A DNA stretch of 64,000 nucleotides from CAYSPG01 sp964432885 (GTDB lineage: Bacteria > Bacteroidota > Bacteroidia > AKYH767-A > OLB10), in NCBI GenBank assembly GCA_964432885.1, contig CAYSPG010000011.1:49943-113942 (forward strand). Reading direction: 5' to 3'. Positions within the stretch are counted from its first letter, which is position 1, and each line of letters starts with the position of its first letter. Both the position numbers and the translations under genes were made by a program. Shown here piece after piece: positions 37,801-46,174 of the stretch. The notes beneath the pieces were generated by a model. The model worked only from the letters and a program-made list of their open reading frames with translations. It made no database searches and was not told the DNA's origin.

Positions 37801-40800
37801 AGCATTAGGTGAATTGTCAAAAACTTCTGCCTCAAAATGAAAATCTTTTGTCCAGTATTCAGGATGTTCATATTGATGCCATCTATCAAGTTGATAAAAC
37901 ACTTGCTCTCCGGTACTGTAAGGGTTCGTATTGTCAAATATATAGGTATTACCCTGTCGCCTGATATAGAAGTCAAGATTAACATTCGCAAGAGAAATCT
38001 GAGGCAATGAAATCTTAACCCTTTTTACGGTTTCTGCATTATATTGCAAATTCCCTAAAGATTCGATTGCACCTGATAAAACAAACCTATTTACTAAAGC
38101 ATTGGAAATATTCTTTAATTGTCTTACTACAACAAGATTGCTTGGAGAATTGGCAGAAAATCGGTAAGATTTATTTCCGCTTGGATCAGCTAAGTTAACA
38201 GGTATATCACCTGCCATTAAATCACCGTTCTTTAGAAAATTCTCTACCCTGCTCAAAATAGCATGAGCATATATTGGCGTAGCTGCTTGCCAACACCATC
38301 CTATGGCATCTGGGTCAAGATTATACGAATCATTAAAATGCCCCACATGATAAAAATCAACTCCATATAAGCCAAGGCATTTCATTAACCCAAGCCATTG
38401 CCCCGGTCGTGCGTGTTCATTATCATTATCAGACCATCCTGCAGCAATATATGGTGCAAAACGCAAATCTCCATAGTTATTTATTTCATTGTTTCTTGTA
38501 ATATCAATCCATTTTATTCCATGTTGTAAAGTAGGGTTAGAGAGACTTTCTGCAAACCAATTAGCAGGGGAATTAAATAAATAAAAATCGGGTGTCGGCA
38601 AGTAATGCTTCACGCTGCTTTGATCTATACTATAAACAGTTTGCGTTTCCCGTGTATATTCATAATCAAATCGGTACTCCGGATTCGTATGCCCATCCAC
38701 CTGGTAATTTAAAAACATTGAATTTTGCAGGCAATTCCAGTAAGAAACCGTGTTATCTAAAAATTTATCTCTGTAATAATCATTATCCACCTTTATTTTC
38801 TCTCGTGCAATATACTTCGTCCATGATAAACCAGAAGTACTTTGTGCACTAATACAGGCGGGGTCTGAGGATGGTGCACAAGCTATTGTTCCATTAGTCT
38901 TAAAAAGAAAAGGACCTAAGGTTTCATTATTTTCAACAATTAAAGAAATTTTTCTATTGAAACTATATGTATTAAAAAGTAAATCAAAATAATGCTTTTG
39001 TGTAAGTCCGTCCTTATCGTAAGCAGATTGATTTCCGGCCGGTGACCAACAAGCCGGATTACCGCTTGTACCTGGAGTCGGGCATACATTCGTTAAAAAT
39101 GTACTACTTGTTCCATTATTTAAGTAATTGGTATAACTTAAATAATTAATATCAAAGGTCTTGATGTATGGAATCACATTAGAATAGAATGCATCTGTTG
39201 GCACAACTTGCGAATGATTGGTGGAAATAGCAACCGAAAAATTTAACGGATCTACTTTCGCATAATTAAGCCAGGCTAAATTAAAATCTGCCAAGTTTTG
39301 AAGTTCTTTTGTATTTTCAATTGCATTAAAATGATAATACCAATGAGATGCTAATTCCTTTTGAATGTCAAGACTCGATGGGATAGCTAAAGCATTTGAA
39401 ACAATTAAGCGTCTGCCCAAATAATCGCTTTGCAAACTGTTAAAATTTTTGTTCAAAGTATGTCCGGGCAAATATCGCGCAAGTGTAAATTTCTTTAACT
39501 GATCTATAGGATCAATAACACCGCTTGGATATTCCATAGGGTCTTCTGTCGTCAAGTATGTTGCAGAAGTCGGTATTGAAATTGAATTGATTGGACAACT
39601 GGCATTATTAAAACAATAATTGGCTTGAGGTATGCCCGGGCCTGATGGTAGGGCTACATTGTAATTATTATAAATTTGTTCATCGCAAATATTAATATCA
39701 TATATCGCTATATTATCCATTTGACCAAGAAATTTGTCATAAGAATTGGTTGACGGTAATAAATTAATTGTATTATTAATATTTAATAAAGTTCCTTTCA
39801 ATGCGGCATCTTGAAATGAAAAGCCTGTGTTTAATTGACCATCTACCCATATTTCCAATCTGCCATCTGTTGCGTTAAAGTTAGAGTTATATCTGAAATA
39901 CATGTGATGCCAATTTCCATCAGTGTAATAATCAAAATTTCTTCTTCCAATGCCATCCAAAAGAATTGTAAAACGGTTTTCAGTAACAGTGGCACCATTA
40001 TCTTTTGCCCAATTAAAATATAAATTTGGATACTCTAATGCCCCATAAATTTTATCCGTATTATTTACATCTCTAAACTCAAAAAATCTTGCTGTTCGTT
40101 GTTTAGGAAAATTTTCGTCCAGTTTGAACAAGAATTCGACAGCAATAATATTATTCGTGAAATTTGTAGTGGAAGCCGTTATTGGTGATTGTGTTGTCGA
40201 AGTGTTTGATACGTAATTTCCCAATCCGCTTCCTGATGCATTAGGGGGTATTGCCGATAAAGCAGAGCCGGGTCCAACATTACTTACTATAATAAAGTCA
40301 GAAGGGTCTATAATTGTGCCTCCATTTGTAACATCTAACGTATAGTAAGCAAAAGGATTTATTATAGTAGCTGCTCCGGCACAAGCAGAAGAAACAGACG
40401 AACCATAAGATAAGGCAAACTCATTATAATCAGTTACTGAAACATTAGATTTAACTGTACCGTTTGACGCATTTTTTGTTGTAACTCCATGTCCGAACGA
40501 TTTCCATTTGCTACCATTCCATCCGGCAACATAGATATTTGCTGTGTCATTAACAGCACAGAATCTATTCCATGCCAATGTTACATTTACATTTGATGTT
40601 CCATTTACTCGATTTAATTTCCAGTACTTATTTCTTTGAATATAACCTAAAGCAGAATCTCTTGCACTTGAATGAATCATAATGGTATCGGAAAAATATT
40701 CCCCCGTAAACGCATCCCCGCTACTCCCCGGTGCGCTAATCTCCACCGCCCTGTAATCACTCCCTTTTCCTGTTGGAAAAACAAAAGCACTATTCCCAAC

Positions 40801-42228
40801 CTTCTTAACCGGCCCACAAACAAAACTCGTATCACTCGCACCACTAACACTACTCCCTGCATTAAACACAAGCAAGTGATTTGCAGAAGTAACAATATTA
40901 CCCTTATTAAAAGTAAAAGTAGCAGTACAGGTTAATGTAGTATCAAGCGTAACACTATTAGCCGATTTTTTCAGCAACACATCTTTAACTATTGCCCCCG
41001 GACTGTTAAACGTTTGCCCACTGCCGCCTCTAAAAGCCAGCGTACCCGTACCGCTATTAAAAGTTACATGCGAATTATTTCCGGTTACGTTTCCGTAAAC
41101 CGAAGTAGTAGAACTACTAAAACACATCTTAATATCCTTACTGCTGCTGGTAGTAAGCGTAAGGTTTCCGTAAAAAGTATTGGCGCTGTCATTATCCAAC
41201 CGAACATCAGCACTCGTGCTTGTGTTGGTTATGGAAGCATCCCCATTAAAAACATTATACCCGCTCCAACTCGTATTCGTGCTGCCGTTGGTAGTACTTG
41301 CAAACGTTCCGTTAAACGTGCTTGCCTTGCACAATATGCCGGGCGCAGTTAAAGTAACGTTTCCGTTAAATGTTGCGCGTATCAAATTAATTATGGCACT
41401 GCTGGTAACAGTAAGGCTTTGTGCCGTACTGCCCAACTGAGTAAAGTTGCAAAACAACAAAGTACCTGTGGTAAAACCATTGCTGCTAATGGTTACTGTC
41501 TTTCCGCTTGCCAGTGTATCACCTCCGGTAGTGCTATAGCCAAAGTTTATTCCGCCACTGCTCGTATTTTCAACAATTACATTCTCATTAAATTTACTGC
41601 CGCCTGTGGTGGTGGTTACAATTTCTTTAGTCCCTACATTTATCAGCGTAACCAATTTGTTGTACACATTGCCACTACTATTGGCAAGATACATAATGCC
41701 GCTTCCAGTATAAGACCGTTTAATAGTTACCGTATCATTAAAAGTACACCCCCCGGCTGATGTTCCCGGAATATTGCTCGTAGCTTCAAAATAACACTTT
41801 TTATTAAACGTGCTGCCATCAAGCAACACCTTTGTTACCACAGCATCAACCTTCGCATCAATAACAGTTCCGCTAAACTGTATGGTACTACCGCTTGGTT
41901 TTAAAAGCCCATTCGTAATAGTTCCGCCAGAAAACGAACCGGTTCCGTTAATTATCAGCGTATCACCGTTCAAATCAAGCGTCTTGCCCGTTATTGTAAA
42001 ATTATTTACCGTAACATTAGCAGCCAGCACAGGAGCATAAGTTCCTGAAGAAGTAATAGTAACATTGTCAGAAGAAGTTGGAGTTCCGTTGGGAGTCCAG
42101 TTGGCAGTGGTTGCCCATGCGGTGGAGGTGTTGCCGTTCCATGTGTAGGAGGTGGCGTAAGTTTTTGCAAACAAAAAAACAAACAGACAAACAGCAAATA
42201 TTTTTTTGTATAATTTATACTTTTTCAT
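34876..42228 (-). CDS. Giant secreted protein with LamG-like and beta-helix regions and T9SS sorting domain
   Basis: 2450 residues. Signal peptide 1-25 is followed by a SYTWNGNTSTAWATTANW opening common in autotransporter-like T9SS proteins and a Gly/Thr/Ser-rich beta-solenoid (to about 600). A laminin-G/concanavalin-like domain follows (about 680-850, DGNWHHMYFRYN ... LEIWVDGQLN). After a long region with no recognised family comes a right-handed parallel beta-helix (about 1900-2130, GNTFTDN and GNTFTG repeats). Near the end an acidic helical segment (LEEEEPDEAYLDYYG) precedes a type A T9SS domain (YPNPFNENSTIEI). Probable large adhesin or polysaccharide-binding protein. Confidence 0.88.
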   Translation of the reverse strand: MKKYKLYKKIFAVCLFVFLFAKTYATSYTWNGNTSTAWATTANWTPNGTPTSSDNVTITSSGTYAPVLAANVTVNNFTITGKTLDLNGDTLIINGTGSFSGGTITNGLLKPSGSTIQFSGTVIDAKVDAVVTKVLLDGSTFNKKCYFEATSNIPGTSAGGCTFNDTVTIKRSYTGSGIMYLANSSGNVYNKLVTLINVGTKEIVTTTTGGSKFNENVIVENTSSGGINFGYSTTGGDTLASGKTVTISSNGFTTGTLLFCNFTQLGSTAQSLTVTSSAIINLIRATFNGNVTLTAPGILCKASTFNGTFASTTNGSTNTSWSGYNVFNGDASITNTSTSADVRLDNDSANTFYGNLTLTTSSSKDIKMCFSSSTTSVYGNVTGNNSHVTFNSGTGTLAFRGGSGQTFNSPGAIVKDVLLKKSANSVTLDTTLTCTATFTFNKGNIVTSANHLLVFNAGSSVSGASDTSFVCGPVKKVGNSAFVFPTGKGSDYRAVEISAPGSSGDAFTGEYFSDTIMIHSSARDSALGYIQRNKYWKLNRVNGTSNVNVTLAWNRFCAVNDTANIYVAGWNGSKWKSFGHGVTTKNASNGTVKSNVSVTDYNEFALSYGSSVSSACAGAATIINPFAYYTLDVTNGGTIIDPSDFIIVSNVGPGSALSAIPPNASGSGLGNYVSNTSTTQSPITASTTNFTNNIIAVEFLFKLDENFPKQRTARFFEFRDVNNTDKIYGALEYPNLYFNWAKDNGATVTENRFTILLDGIGRRNFDYYTDGNWHHMYFRYNSNFNATDGRLEIWVDGQLNTGFSFQDAALKGTLLNINNTINLLPSTNSYDKFLGQMDNIAIYDINICDEQIYNNYNVALPSGPGIPQANYCFNNASCPINSISIPTSATYLTTEDPMEYPSGVIDPIDQLKKFTLARYLPGHTLNKNFNSLQSDYLGRRLIVSNALAIPSSLDIQKELASHWYYHFNAIENTKELQNLADFNLAWLNYAKVDPLNFSVAISTNHSQVVPTDAFYSNVIPYIKTFDINYLSYTNYLNNGTSSTFLTNVCPTPGTSGNPACWSPAGNQSAYDKDGLTQKHYFDLLFNTYSFNRKISLIVENNETLGPFLFKTNGTIACAPSSDPACISAQSTSGLSWTKYIAREKIKVDNDYYRDKFLDNTVSYWNCLQNSMFLNYQVDGHTNPEYRFDYEYTRETQTVYSIDQSSVKHYLPTPDFYLFNSPANWFAESLSNPTLQHGIKWIDITRNNEINNYGDLRFAPYIAAGWSDNDNEHARPGQWLGLMKCLGLYGVDFYHVGHFNDSYNLDPDAIGWCWQAATPIYAHAILSRVENFLKNGDLMAGDIPVNLADPSGNKSYRFSANSPSNLVVVRQLKNISNALVNRFVLSGAIESLGNLQYNAETVKRVKISLPQISLANVNLDFYIRRQGNTYIFDNTNPYSTGEQVFYQLDRWHQYEHPEYWTKDFHFEAEVFDNSPNALIKTRDGSNAAITNGDFHDFTSFVTYNNGTTADALEYHFTPRNDSYANDYVLFIRARVRTTGSTAIKVNINAQNGSQSFAGRFSGISSTSWTWYRLTCNGSAVNFGTLNDDIECILSLLPENDLCEIDQIYLDSPDPLYYPVNPTTGGFTNVNSTFTVSISGTASACTGQLGAGSLTASVNNCGNGGSFTYLWNTGQTTATINNVSPFTIYTVTVSDGTNTVSLNAGINSSTTYDFINPVISANTLWDNSINSTTTIKVLGVVTIENGATLTIDNGMTIETSYGPSPDVTCDGTMLRAGFVVNVGGKLDVQPGAILTGCSNGIWDGIEAMSDYNATQSPTTNQGHVDINGTSTDKVEIRNAVCGVRGLKAPGMACDPKLGGGIVTADYCVFVDNYNSVLMINYPGAQTGVTSASYFDHCEFQFTNNYMFTALGYGPPSMLNLTNHHGVRIANSTFSCTNTSATDYLKGRGIYAMNSTFFLRDLSGSGAGNNTFTDLTEAVEAVASTSATGTCVIEGNTFTDNLHGISGNGFNSAIIRGNTFTIPDNANGNDTWGIFIDGANDVEIKNGNTFTGNNSTNNIAYGVDIRNTGGTAPIVNGNTFTDLTVGTQTEGDNPDLNIYCNDYTNGSNSQAGWLINPNSYSSGEDLQDQGDCGLPYGAGDNFNSSGGGVDIDNWLITAWQYRGYNNSYAPTSVTLSNNGYQFVNCGNGGTENCPSSFRICNENDDECIRDMAEVIDTVTDAEMKNIMMKEIVQYFKLNNLTDDLIEFLETQSDLESKKALFEVYLAAKQYEDANAIFMELEEEEPDEAYLDYYGVLLGLLEGEREITEMNETELGVMDDISRETNQLAERAKAVINYLTPESFARIPEKPEEARLLNHASSTKVNVVSELSLTNYPNPFNENSTIEIENYEDYKGSTLRIENVVGEMLKAYSIVNKSCKFELKAIDFSPGIYLYSIINKDNVRVSIKNFSVIK

Positions 42229-42246
42229 GATGGTTAGTTTTTAAGG

Positions 42247-42630
42247 TTAGTTAGTAACAAAATTATAAGCCTGCGACCAGTTTCCCGTGCTGTTTTTTAT
42301 TCGTACTGTACCAAAATAACTATCACTTGCAATCAAAGTTGAAATTCCTAAAATCAGTTTGTTGCCAACACGTAAATAAGAATAGCCATTCGGTAAACCC
42401 GCACTTACATCATATGTAAATGCATAACTAAAAACGTCATTTAATCCTTGCCCCGTCCCGAGCACTGTTTCAATCTCATTCACATTAACCGTATCACCAA
42501 GCACTACAATAAAAGTTGTGGCAGCACCATCCAATTTAATTGTTGCATCGGTTACGCTTTGCGCCAAAACATTTTTGGTTGGTAAATACAACAAAGCTAT
42601 TAAGCAAATAAATTTTTTAATCTTTTTCAT
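42247..42630 (-). CDS. Small secreted protein of unknown function
   Basis: 127 residues with a signal peptide (1-23, ending VLAQ). The rest is a compact beta-rich domain without a T9SS tail or a lipobox. It lies 18 bases upstream of the giant T9SS gene on the same strand and is probably the first gene of that transcript, so it may act with it, for example as a periplasmic partner. I do not recognise the family. Confidence 0.7.
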   Translation of the reverse strand: MKKIKKFICLIALLYLPTKNVLAQSVTDATIKLDGAATTFIVVLGDTVNVNEIETVLGTGQGLNDVFSYAFTYDVSAGLPNGYSYLRVGNKLILGISTLIASDSYFGTVRIKNSTGNWSQAYNFVTN

Positions 42631-42970
42631 GTTAGTTTGATTTTAAAGTTAGGTTGTAACAAAAACTAATCACCACATTCAAGCAGCTACTTCCTATTAT
42701 AGGAAATAAAAAAATCCCTGCCTGTCTGTAGTCAGGAAACACTGGGTGGAGTATCTATACTTTCCATAGCCCTCAAGATTAAAAGTTTCCCAATAGTATA
42801 AAATAAAAATCAAAAAAGAATATAAAGTTGATAACTTTTTTTTCATGTTCCTTCTCTTAGTAAAAAAAATCAACGTATTTTTTTTTATTTCAAACTTCTT
42901 ACTTCTATTGCGCAAAAAAAAACGCCCCGTAAAAATCAGAGCGTTTTTTTTAACAGTATTTATAAGTTCC
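42631..42970. other. Intergenic region
   Basis: 340 AT-rich bases holding no credible gene. It contains the terminator at 42914-42951 and must hold the promoter for the 127-residue and giant T9SS genes; I could not place that promoter. Confidence 0.5.
42914..42951 (-). terminator. Terminator of the 305-residue gene
   Basis: AAAAAAACGC pairs with GCGTTTTTTT across a 16-base loop. On the minus strand the stem runs into a T tract, 20 bases beyond the stop at 42971. Confidence 0.75.
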
Positions 42971-43888
42971 TTATGCTTTCGGAACCAATTCAAAATTCTC
43001 AACCTTAATTTCACCTGCATGAATTTCTACACCTTCAATAGTGAACGATTCAAAATCAGGATGCGAAACAATAATATCATAAATATCAGGATTAATAACC
43101 TCTCTGTATTTACCATCATTGTCCGATTTAATTTTAATACTGCGTTCAGCATTTTTAAATTCAAGCTCAACATTACTCAAATTAGCTTGTGTTTCCTTGT
43201 TCAAAGTAAAACCTTTAAACTGAGTAAACTTGTGACCTAAATCAATTATCAAACGGTTTTTCTTATACTCAAACTTATAAGCATAAGTCTCCGTAGTAGT
43301 AGGTATAGAATCCACAGCAGGGTCAATTTGTTTCTTTAACAATGCTGTAAGTTCTCTCTGCAGTGTAGCAATTGCAGACGTTGCATTAGCTCGCGCAACC
43401 ACACGGTTTCTCACACTCTGTTCCTGTCCTTCATAATTTGAAATTGTCAAATTAAGAGCAGTCAACACAGCATCCGAAACTCCATAAGGTGCAAGCGAAC
43501 CAACATTTGCAACACCTTTCTCGTGAATCGTTTTACAGCGCATAATAAAAGTAGCATCTGCTTTTCTGTCCAACAATTCAAGCATATCATTCATCAATTT
43601 TGCTAGGTCAGTATCGTTTATACTGTTAGCAAACGACAACAAAGCCTTTCCAACTGACGAGGCAGCATTAAACAACACCAACTTCTTTGCAGCCTTCGTT
43701 GAACCAGCACCAACCGCCACGGTTCCCTGAGTCTGCTCAGCAGCCAACATTGCATTTACAATCGCCTCCATTGCCGTAGTCAAACTCGTCAATATAGGAA
43801 GCAAAATTAAGATAGCATCAGGCGTACTTTTAAGATATGCGAAAACCGCCTTGAACATCCGCATTCTGTTAATTTCTGATAATTTCAT
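42971..43888 (-). CDS. Uncharacterised helical protein with C-terminal beta-sandwich domain
   Basis: 305 residues, no signal peptide. The first about 190 residues are helical and Ala-rich, with a hydrophobic stretch at 25-47 (AILILLPILTSLTTAMEAIV). The last about 100 are a carboxypeptidase-regulatory-like sandwich (LNKETQANLSNVELEFK ... IVSHPDFESFTIEGVEIHAGEIK). The same architecture and the segment CKTIHEKGVANVGSLAPYGVSDAVL recur in the truncated protein at 30628-31404, so the two are paralogues that bracket the T9SS cluster. Family not recognised; no enzyme motif seen. Confidence 0.75.
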   Translation of the reverse strand: MKLSEINRMRMFKAVFAYLKSTPDAILILLPILTSLTTAMEAIVNAMLAAEQTQGTVAVGAGSTKAAKKLVLFNAASSVGKALLSFANSINDTDLAKLMNDMLELLDRKADATFIMRCKTIHEKGVANVGSLAPYGVSDAVLTALNLTISNYEGQEQSVRNRVVARANATSAIATLQRELTALLKKQIDPAVDSIPTTTETYAYKFEYKKNRLIIDLGHKFTQFKGFTLNKETQANLSNVELEFKNAERSIKIKSDNDGKYREVINPDIYDIIVSHPDFESFTIEGVEIHAGEIKVENFELVPKA

Positions 43889-44073
43889 TTTATATATTTT
43901 TTAAAGTGAGACTTTATTACGCAACAAATCTTCCCTTTTCGGGGATGTGTTTGTAACTCATTGAAAATCAAAAAATAAATCTGCTTATTTTTGTAACCCT
44001 ATTTTAAAAATTAAGCACCTTGGCGGAAATTCCCTTTAACACAATTGAATGAACGCTCTCTAATTTTTTACTG

Positions 44074-44418
44074 AAAGACCACTACTCATCACCGCAAGCA
44101 TCGTAATCAGCACAAGAAGACCGCTAATCACAACCGAAAGACCGCTAATCAGCATAAGAAGACCGCTAATCACAACCGAAAGACCACTAATCAGCACCAG
44201 AAGACTCGTACTCACAACCAAAAGACCGCTAATCAGCACAAGAAGACCTGTACTCACAACCGAAAGACCGCTAATCAGCACAAGAAGACCTGTACTCACA
44301 ACCGAAAGACCACTAATCAGGACAAGAAGACCGCTACTCACAACCGAAAGACCGCTTATCACGACAATAAGACTCGTACTCACAACCTAAAGACCGCTTA
44401 TCACGACAAGAAGACCGG
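44074..44418. repeat. 21-base tandem repeat in a 42-base higher-order pattern
   Basis: About 16 units of AGACCGCTAATCAnnAnnRRA. Two alternating unit types (one ending CAGCACAAGA, one ending CACAACCGAA) give a 42-base period. It is not a CRISPR: units are contiguous and there are no unique spacers. An open minus-strand frame through it encodes a repeated hydrophobic heptapeptide (SGLLVLI), probably by chance of the 21-base period. Confidence 0.9.
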
Positions 44419-44460
44419 GGGTTAGCATGTATAATATAGCGTAAAAAAAAACCACCCCTA

Positions 44461-44551
44461 TTTGCTTTCACAATTTAAAGTTTTGCAAAAAAGCCGGGCT
44501 GCTGTCATCCTAAGCTTGTCGAAGGGCAAAACTTTAAATAGAGAAAGCAAA
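44461..44551. repeat. Long hairpin enclosing a dispersed CTTGTCGAAGG motif
   Basis: Outer arms TTTGCTTTC/GAAAGCAAA and inner arms ATTTAAAGTTTTGC/GCAAAACTTTAAAT pair almost perfectly around a 39-base loop holding GTCATCCTAAGCTTGTCGAA. The loop resembles a short palindromic sequence I have seen in intergenic regions of unrelated bacteria. It looks like a REP/MITE-type repeat. Confidence 0.6.
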
Positions 44552-44721
44552 CCACCGCATAAATTCGCGTTCCGCTCATAAAAAGGTTTCCTCTGCAAAA
44601 AAAAATAATAATACATCCACCCTGCACCCTTCCTGGATAAAGCTGCTGTGCTAACACCAACCTTTTCTTTCCATTCTGCCATAACTCTAAACAGATATGC
44701 CTTGATAAACCGCAGAGCCCA

Positions 44722-44938
44722 GCAGATAACATCAAGCTTAGCAAAAGTTTAAAAAGCAAGGCAGCATCGGGTTATCAAACTCATTTAATTCTTTTTTACC
44801 TTTACTGCATGATAAAAAAAATGCAACCAACTTGTCGGCAGAAAAATGATGTCTTTTCGGTTGCATTTTTTTTTCAAGGCAGCAGTAACATCTACTCTTG
44901 CTTTTTAAACCTTCGCCAAGCCCTGATGCGTTATCCGT
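44722..44938 (+). other. attC1 recombination site
   Basis: Left arm CAGATAACATCAAGCTTAGC then AAAAGTTTAAAAAGCAAG; right arm CTTGCTTTTTAAACCTTCGC then CAAGCCCTGATGCGTTATCC. The arms pair with the offset spacers typical of attC. The interior (44813-44874) holds a second hairpin, AAATGCAACC/GGTTGCATTT. Core GTTATCC at 44930. Confidence 0.8.
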
Positions 44939-44993
44939 CACCATTGGCGGCAGTGCTAATTCAAACATTAGGAATGCTAATACACTTTTACAA

Positions 44994-45599
44994 ATGAAGG
45001 AATCAGAAGTACCACAACTCCACCGTATTTTGCAAAAGGTTTTGGGTTCATATATTGACGGACACAAGTCATTCAAAAGTTCGCTTAGTAAAGCGGATGC
45101 ACAGCACATTACCATGCGAATTGTTTGCGAAAAACTTAATATTACTGGTGTTATACCAAGTTTAATAATATCACATTTGAGAGAAGATGGATACATAGAG
45201 CGAAACAAAACAACTGCTGACGGAGAACCATTTTTAGTTACAGTACAAGGCAGAAAGTTTTGGGACGCTGGTGGATATTTTAAAGAAGTTCTTGTTGGGC
45301 AACAACAAGACCAAATAAGAACAGAAACCATTGCTAAATTTAAAAAAGATAAAGTTACATTTTGGATGTCGGTCATTGGTGTGCCTGTTACATTGAGTAT
45401 CGGAATAATAGGGCTGATATTAAACTGGCAAGCGAAATCAGAAACGACAGAACAGAAAAAACAATTGCATAGCCTCGAACTGCAAGTTTCCCAGCAAAGA
45501 ATAACTTTAGATAGTTTGGGCGTGGAATTAAATCGGGTTGATTCGGGTCGTATTCAAGAAACCATGTTGTTCGATTCTTTACAAGCGAAGATTGAGTAG
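44994..45599 (+). CDS. Cassette A: winged-helix protein with membrane segment and coiled coil
   Basis: 201 residues from the ATG at 44994; an in-frame ATG at 44898 lies inside attC1 and is rejected. Residues 1-95 look like a winged-helix domain (RIVCEKLNITGVIPSLIISHLREDGYIERNK ... TVQGRKFWDAGGY). A membrane helix follows at about 122-143 (FWMSVIGVPVTLSIGIIGLIL), and the last about 55 residues are a coiled coil (EQKKQLHSLELQVSQQ). It is the only gene of cassette A and starts 56 bases after the attC core. A membrane-bound sensor or effector is plausible; no family name is certain. Confidence 0.75.
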   Translation: MKESEVPQLHRILQKVLGSYIDGHKSFKSSLSKADAQHITMRIVCEKLNITGVIPSLIISHLREDGYIERNKTTADGEPFLVTVQGRKFWDAGGYFKEVLVGQQQDQIRTETIAKFKKDKVTFWMSVIGVPVTLSIGIIGLILNWQAKSETTEQKKQLHSLELQVSQQRITLDSLGVELNRVDSGRIQETMLFDSLQAKIE

Positions 45600-45673
45600 T
45601 GTTTGTTTTTTTCATATTAATTTATTTAGTTTAATTCAAAACAGATGTATTTCAGAGACACAGTATGGCGAAC

Positions 45674-45886
45674 GGATAACAGATAGCTTAAAAGAAATTT
45701 ACAAATGAGGGCTTTGGTGGTTAACCAAGAGCGTAAAGCAAAAAAGAGAAACGAGTTTTCTTTTTTAGGAGAGTTTCCCATTTTTGCTTTACTTCGTGTT
45801 TCAATCAATCGTCTGTGCATATTCATATCTTTAGTTTTTCAATCTCCTCATTTGTAAACTTCTTTAAGCCCTTCTTCGTTAGCAGA
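45674..45886 (+). other. attC2 recombination site
   Basis: Left arm GGATAACAGATAGCTTAAAA; right arm TTTAAGCCCTTCTTCGTTAG with core at 45878. The outer stem continues with GAAATTTACAAATGAGG against CCTCATTTGTAAACTTC. The R'' ACGGATAAC is the exact complement of the cassette A start GTTATCCGT. Confidence 0.85.
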
Positions 45887-46008
45887 AACCCTACGACCGA
45901 CCGTGCAGACATTAACCTGACGACTATTGACGAAACTTTGCGGACTACTAACTGGATTTCTTAATACCTACGCTAAAAAAATAAATTAGTAAAAAAGCCA
46001 CCGCACCC

Positions 46009-46086
46009 AACCGCACAAAACACACTTTCATTTTTTGCCGACACACAACCCAACCCGAAAAAAAATGAAAGAGTGTTTTCGCCACC
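46009..46086 (+). repeat. Palindrome P1 (5' side of cassette B)
   Basis: ACACACTTTCATTTTTT pairs with AAAAAATGAAAGAGTGTTTT over a 20-odd-base loop, flanked by CCGCAC and GCCACC. A nearly identical copy lies at 53690-53768 in the matching place of cassette F. Confidence 0.85.
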
Positions 46087-46110
46087 CCAAAAAAAACAAA
46101 TACAAAAAAC

Positions 46111-46141
46111 AAACAGCCCCGAAAACGGGGCGGTTTGTTTC
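46111..46141 (+). terminator. GC-rich hairpin ahead of the AraC gene
   Basis: ACAAACAGCCCC pairs with CGGGGCGGTTTGT around GAAAA, followed by TTTCGG. It probably shields the AraC promoter at 46163 from transcription arriving from cassette A. Confidence 0.75.
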
Positions 46142-46162
46142 GGTTTCAATCAGACAAAAAAG

Positions 46163-46170
46163 TAACTTTG
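46163..46170 (+). promoter_or_regulatory. TAnnTTTG promoter element, near-leaderless
   Basis: TAACTTTG ends four bases before the ATG at 46175, so the transcript would have almost no leader. The -33 box is weak (TTTC at 46138). Confidence 0.6.
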
Positions 46171-46174
46171 CACA

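Noticed and set aside
44060..44383. 107-residue open frame on the minus strand (SGLLVLI repeats).
   Set aside because: It is a by-product of the 21-base tandem repeat; there is no ribosome site, domain or varied composition.
44074..44418. CRISPR array for the orphan Cas6.
   Set aside because: Units are contiguous with no unique spacers of about 30 bases, and it lies 32 kb away.
44458..44759. Overlapping short minus-strand frames.
   Set aside because: They run through the hairpin with the dispersed CTTGTCGAAGG motif; the encoded strings look like translated repeat DNA.
44738..45376. 212-residue minus-strand open frame.
   Set aside because: It lies antisense to attC1 and to the cassette A gene, which has a clear winged-helix and membrane layout; the antisense frame shows no domain.
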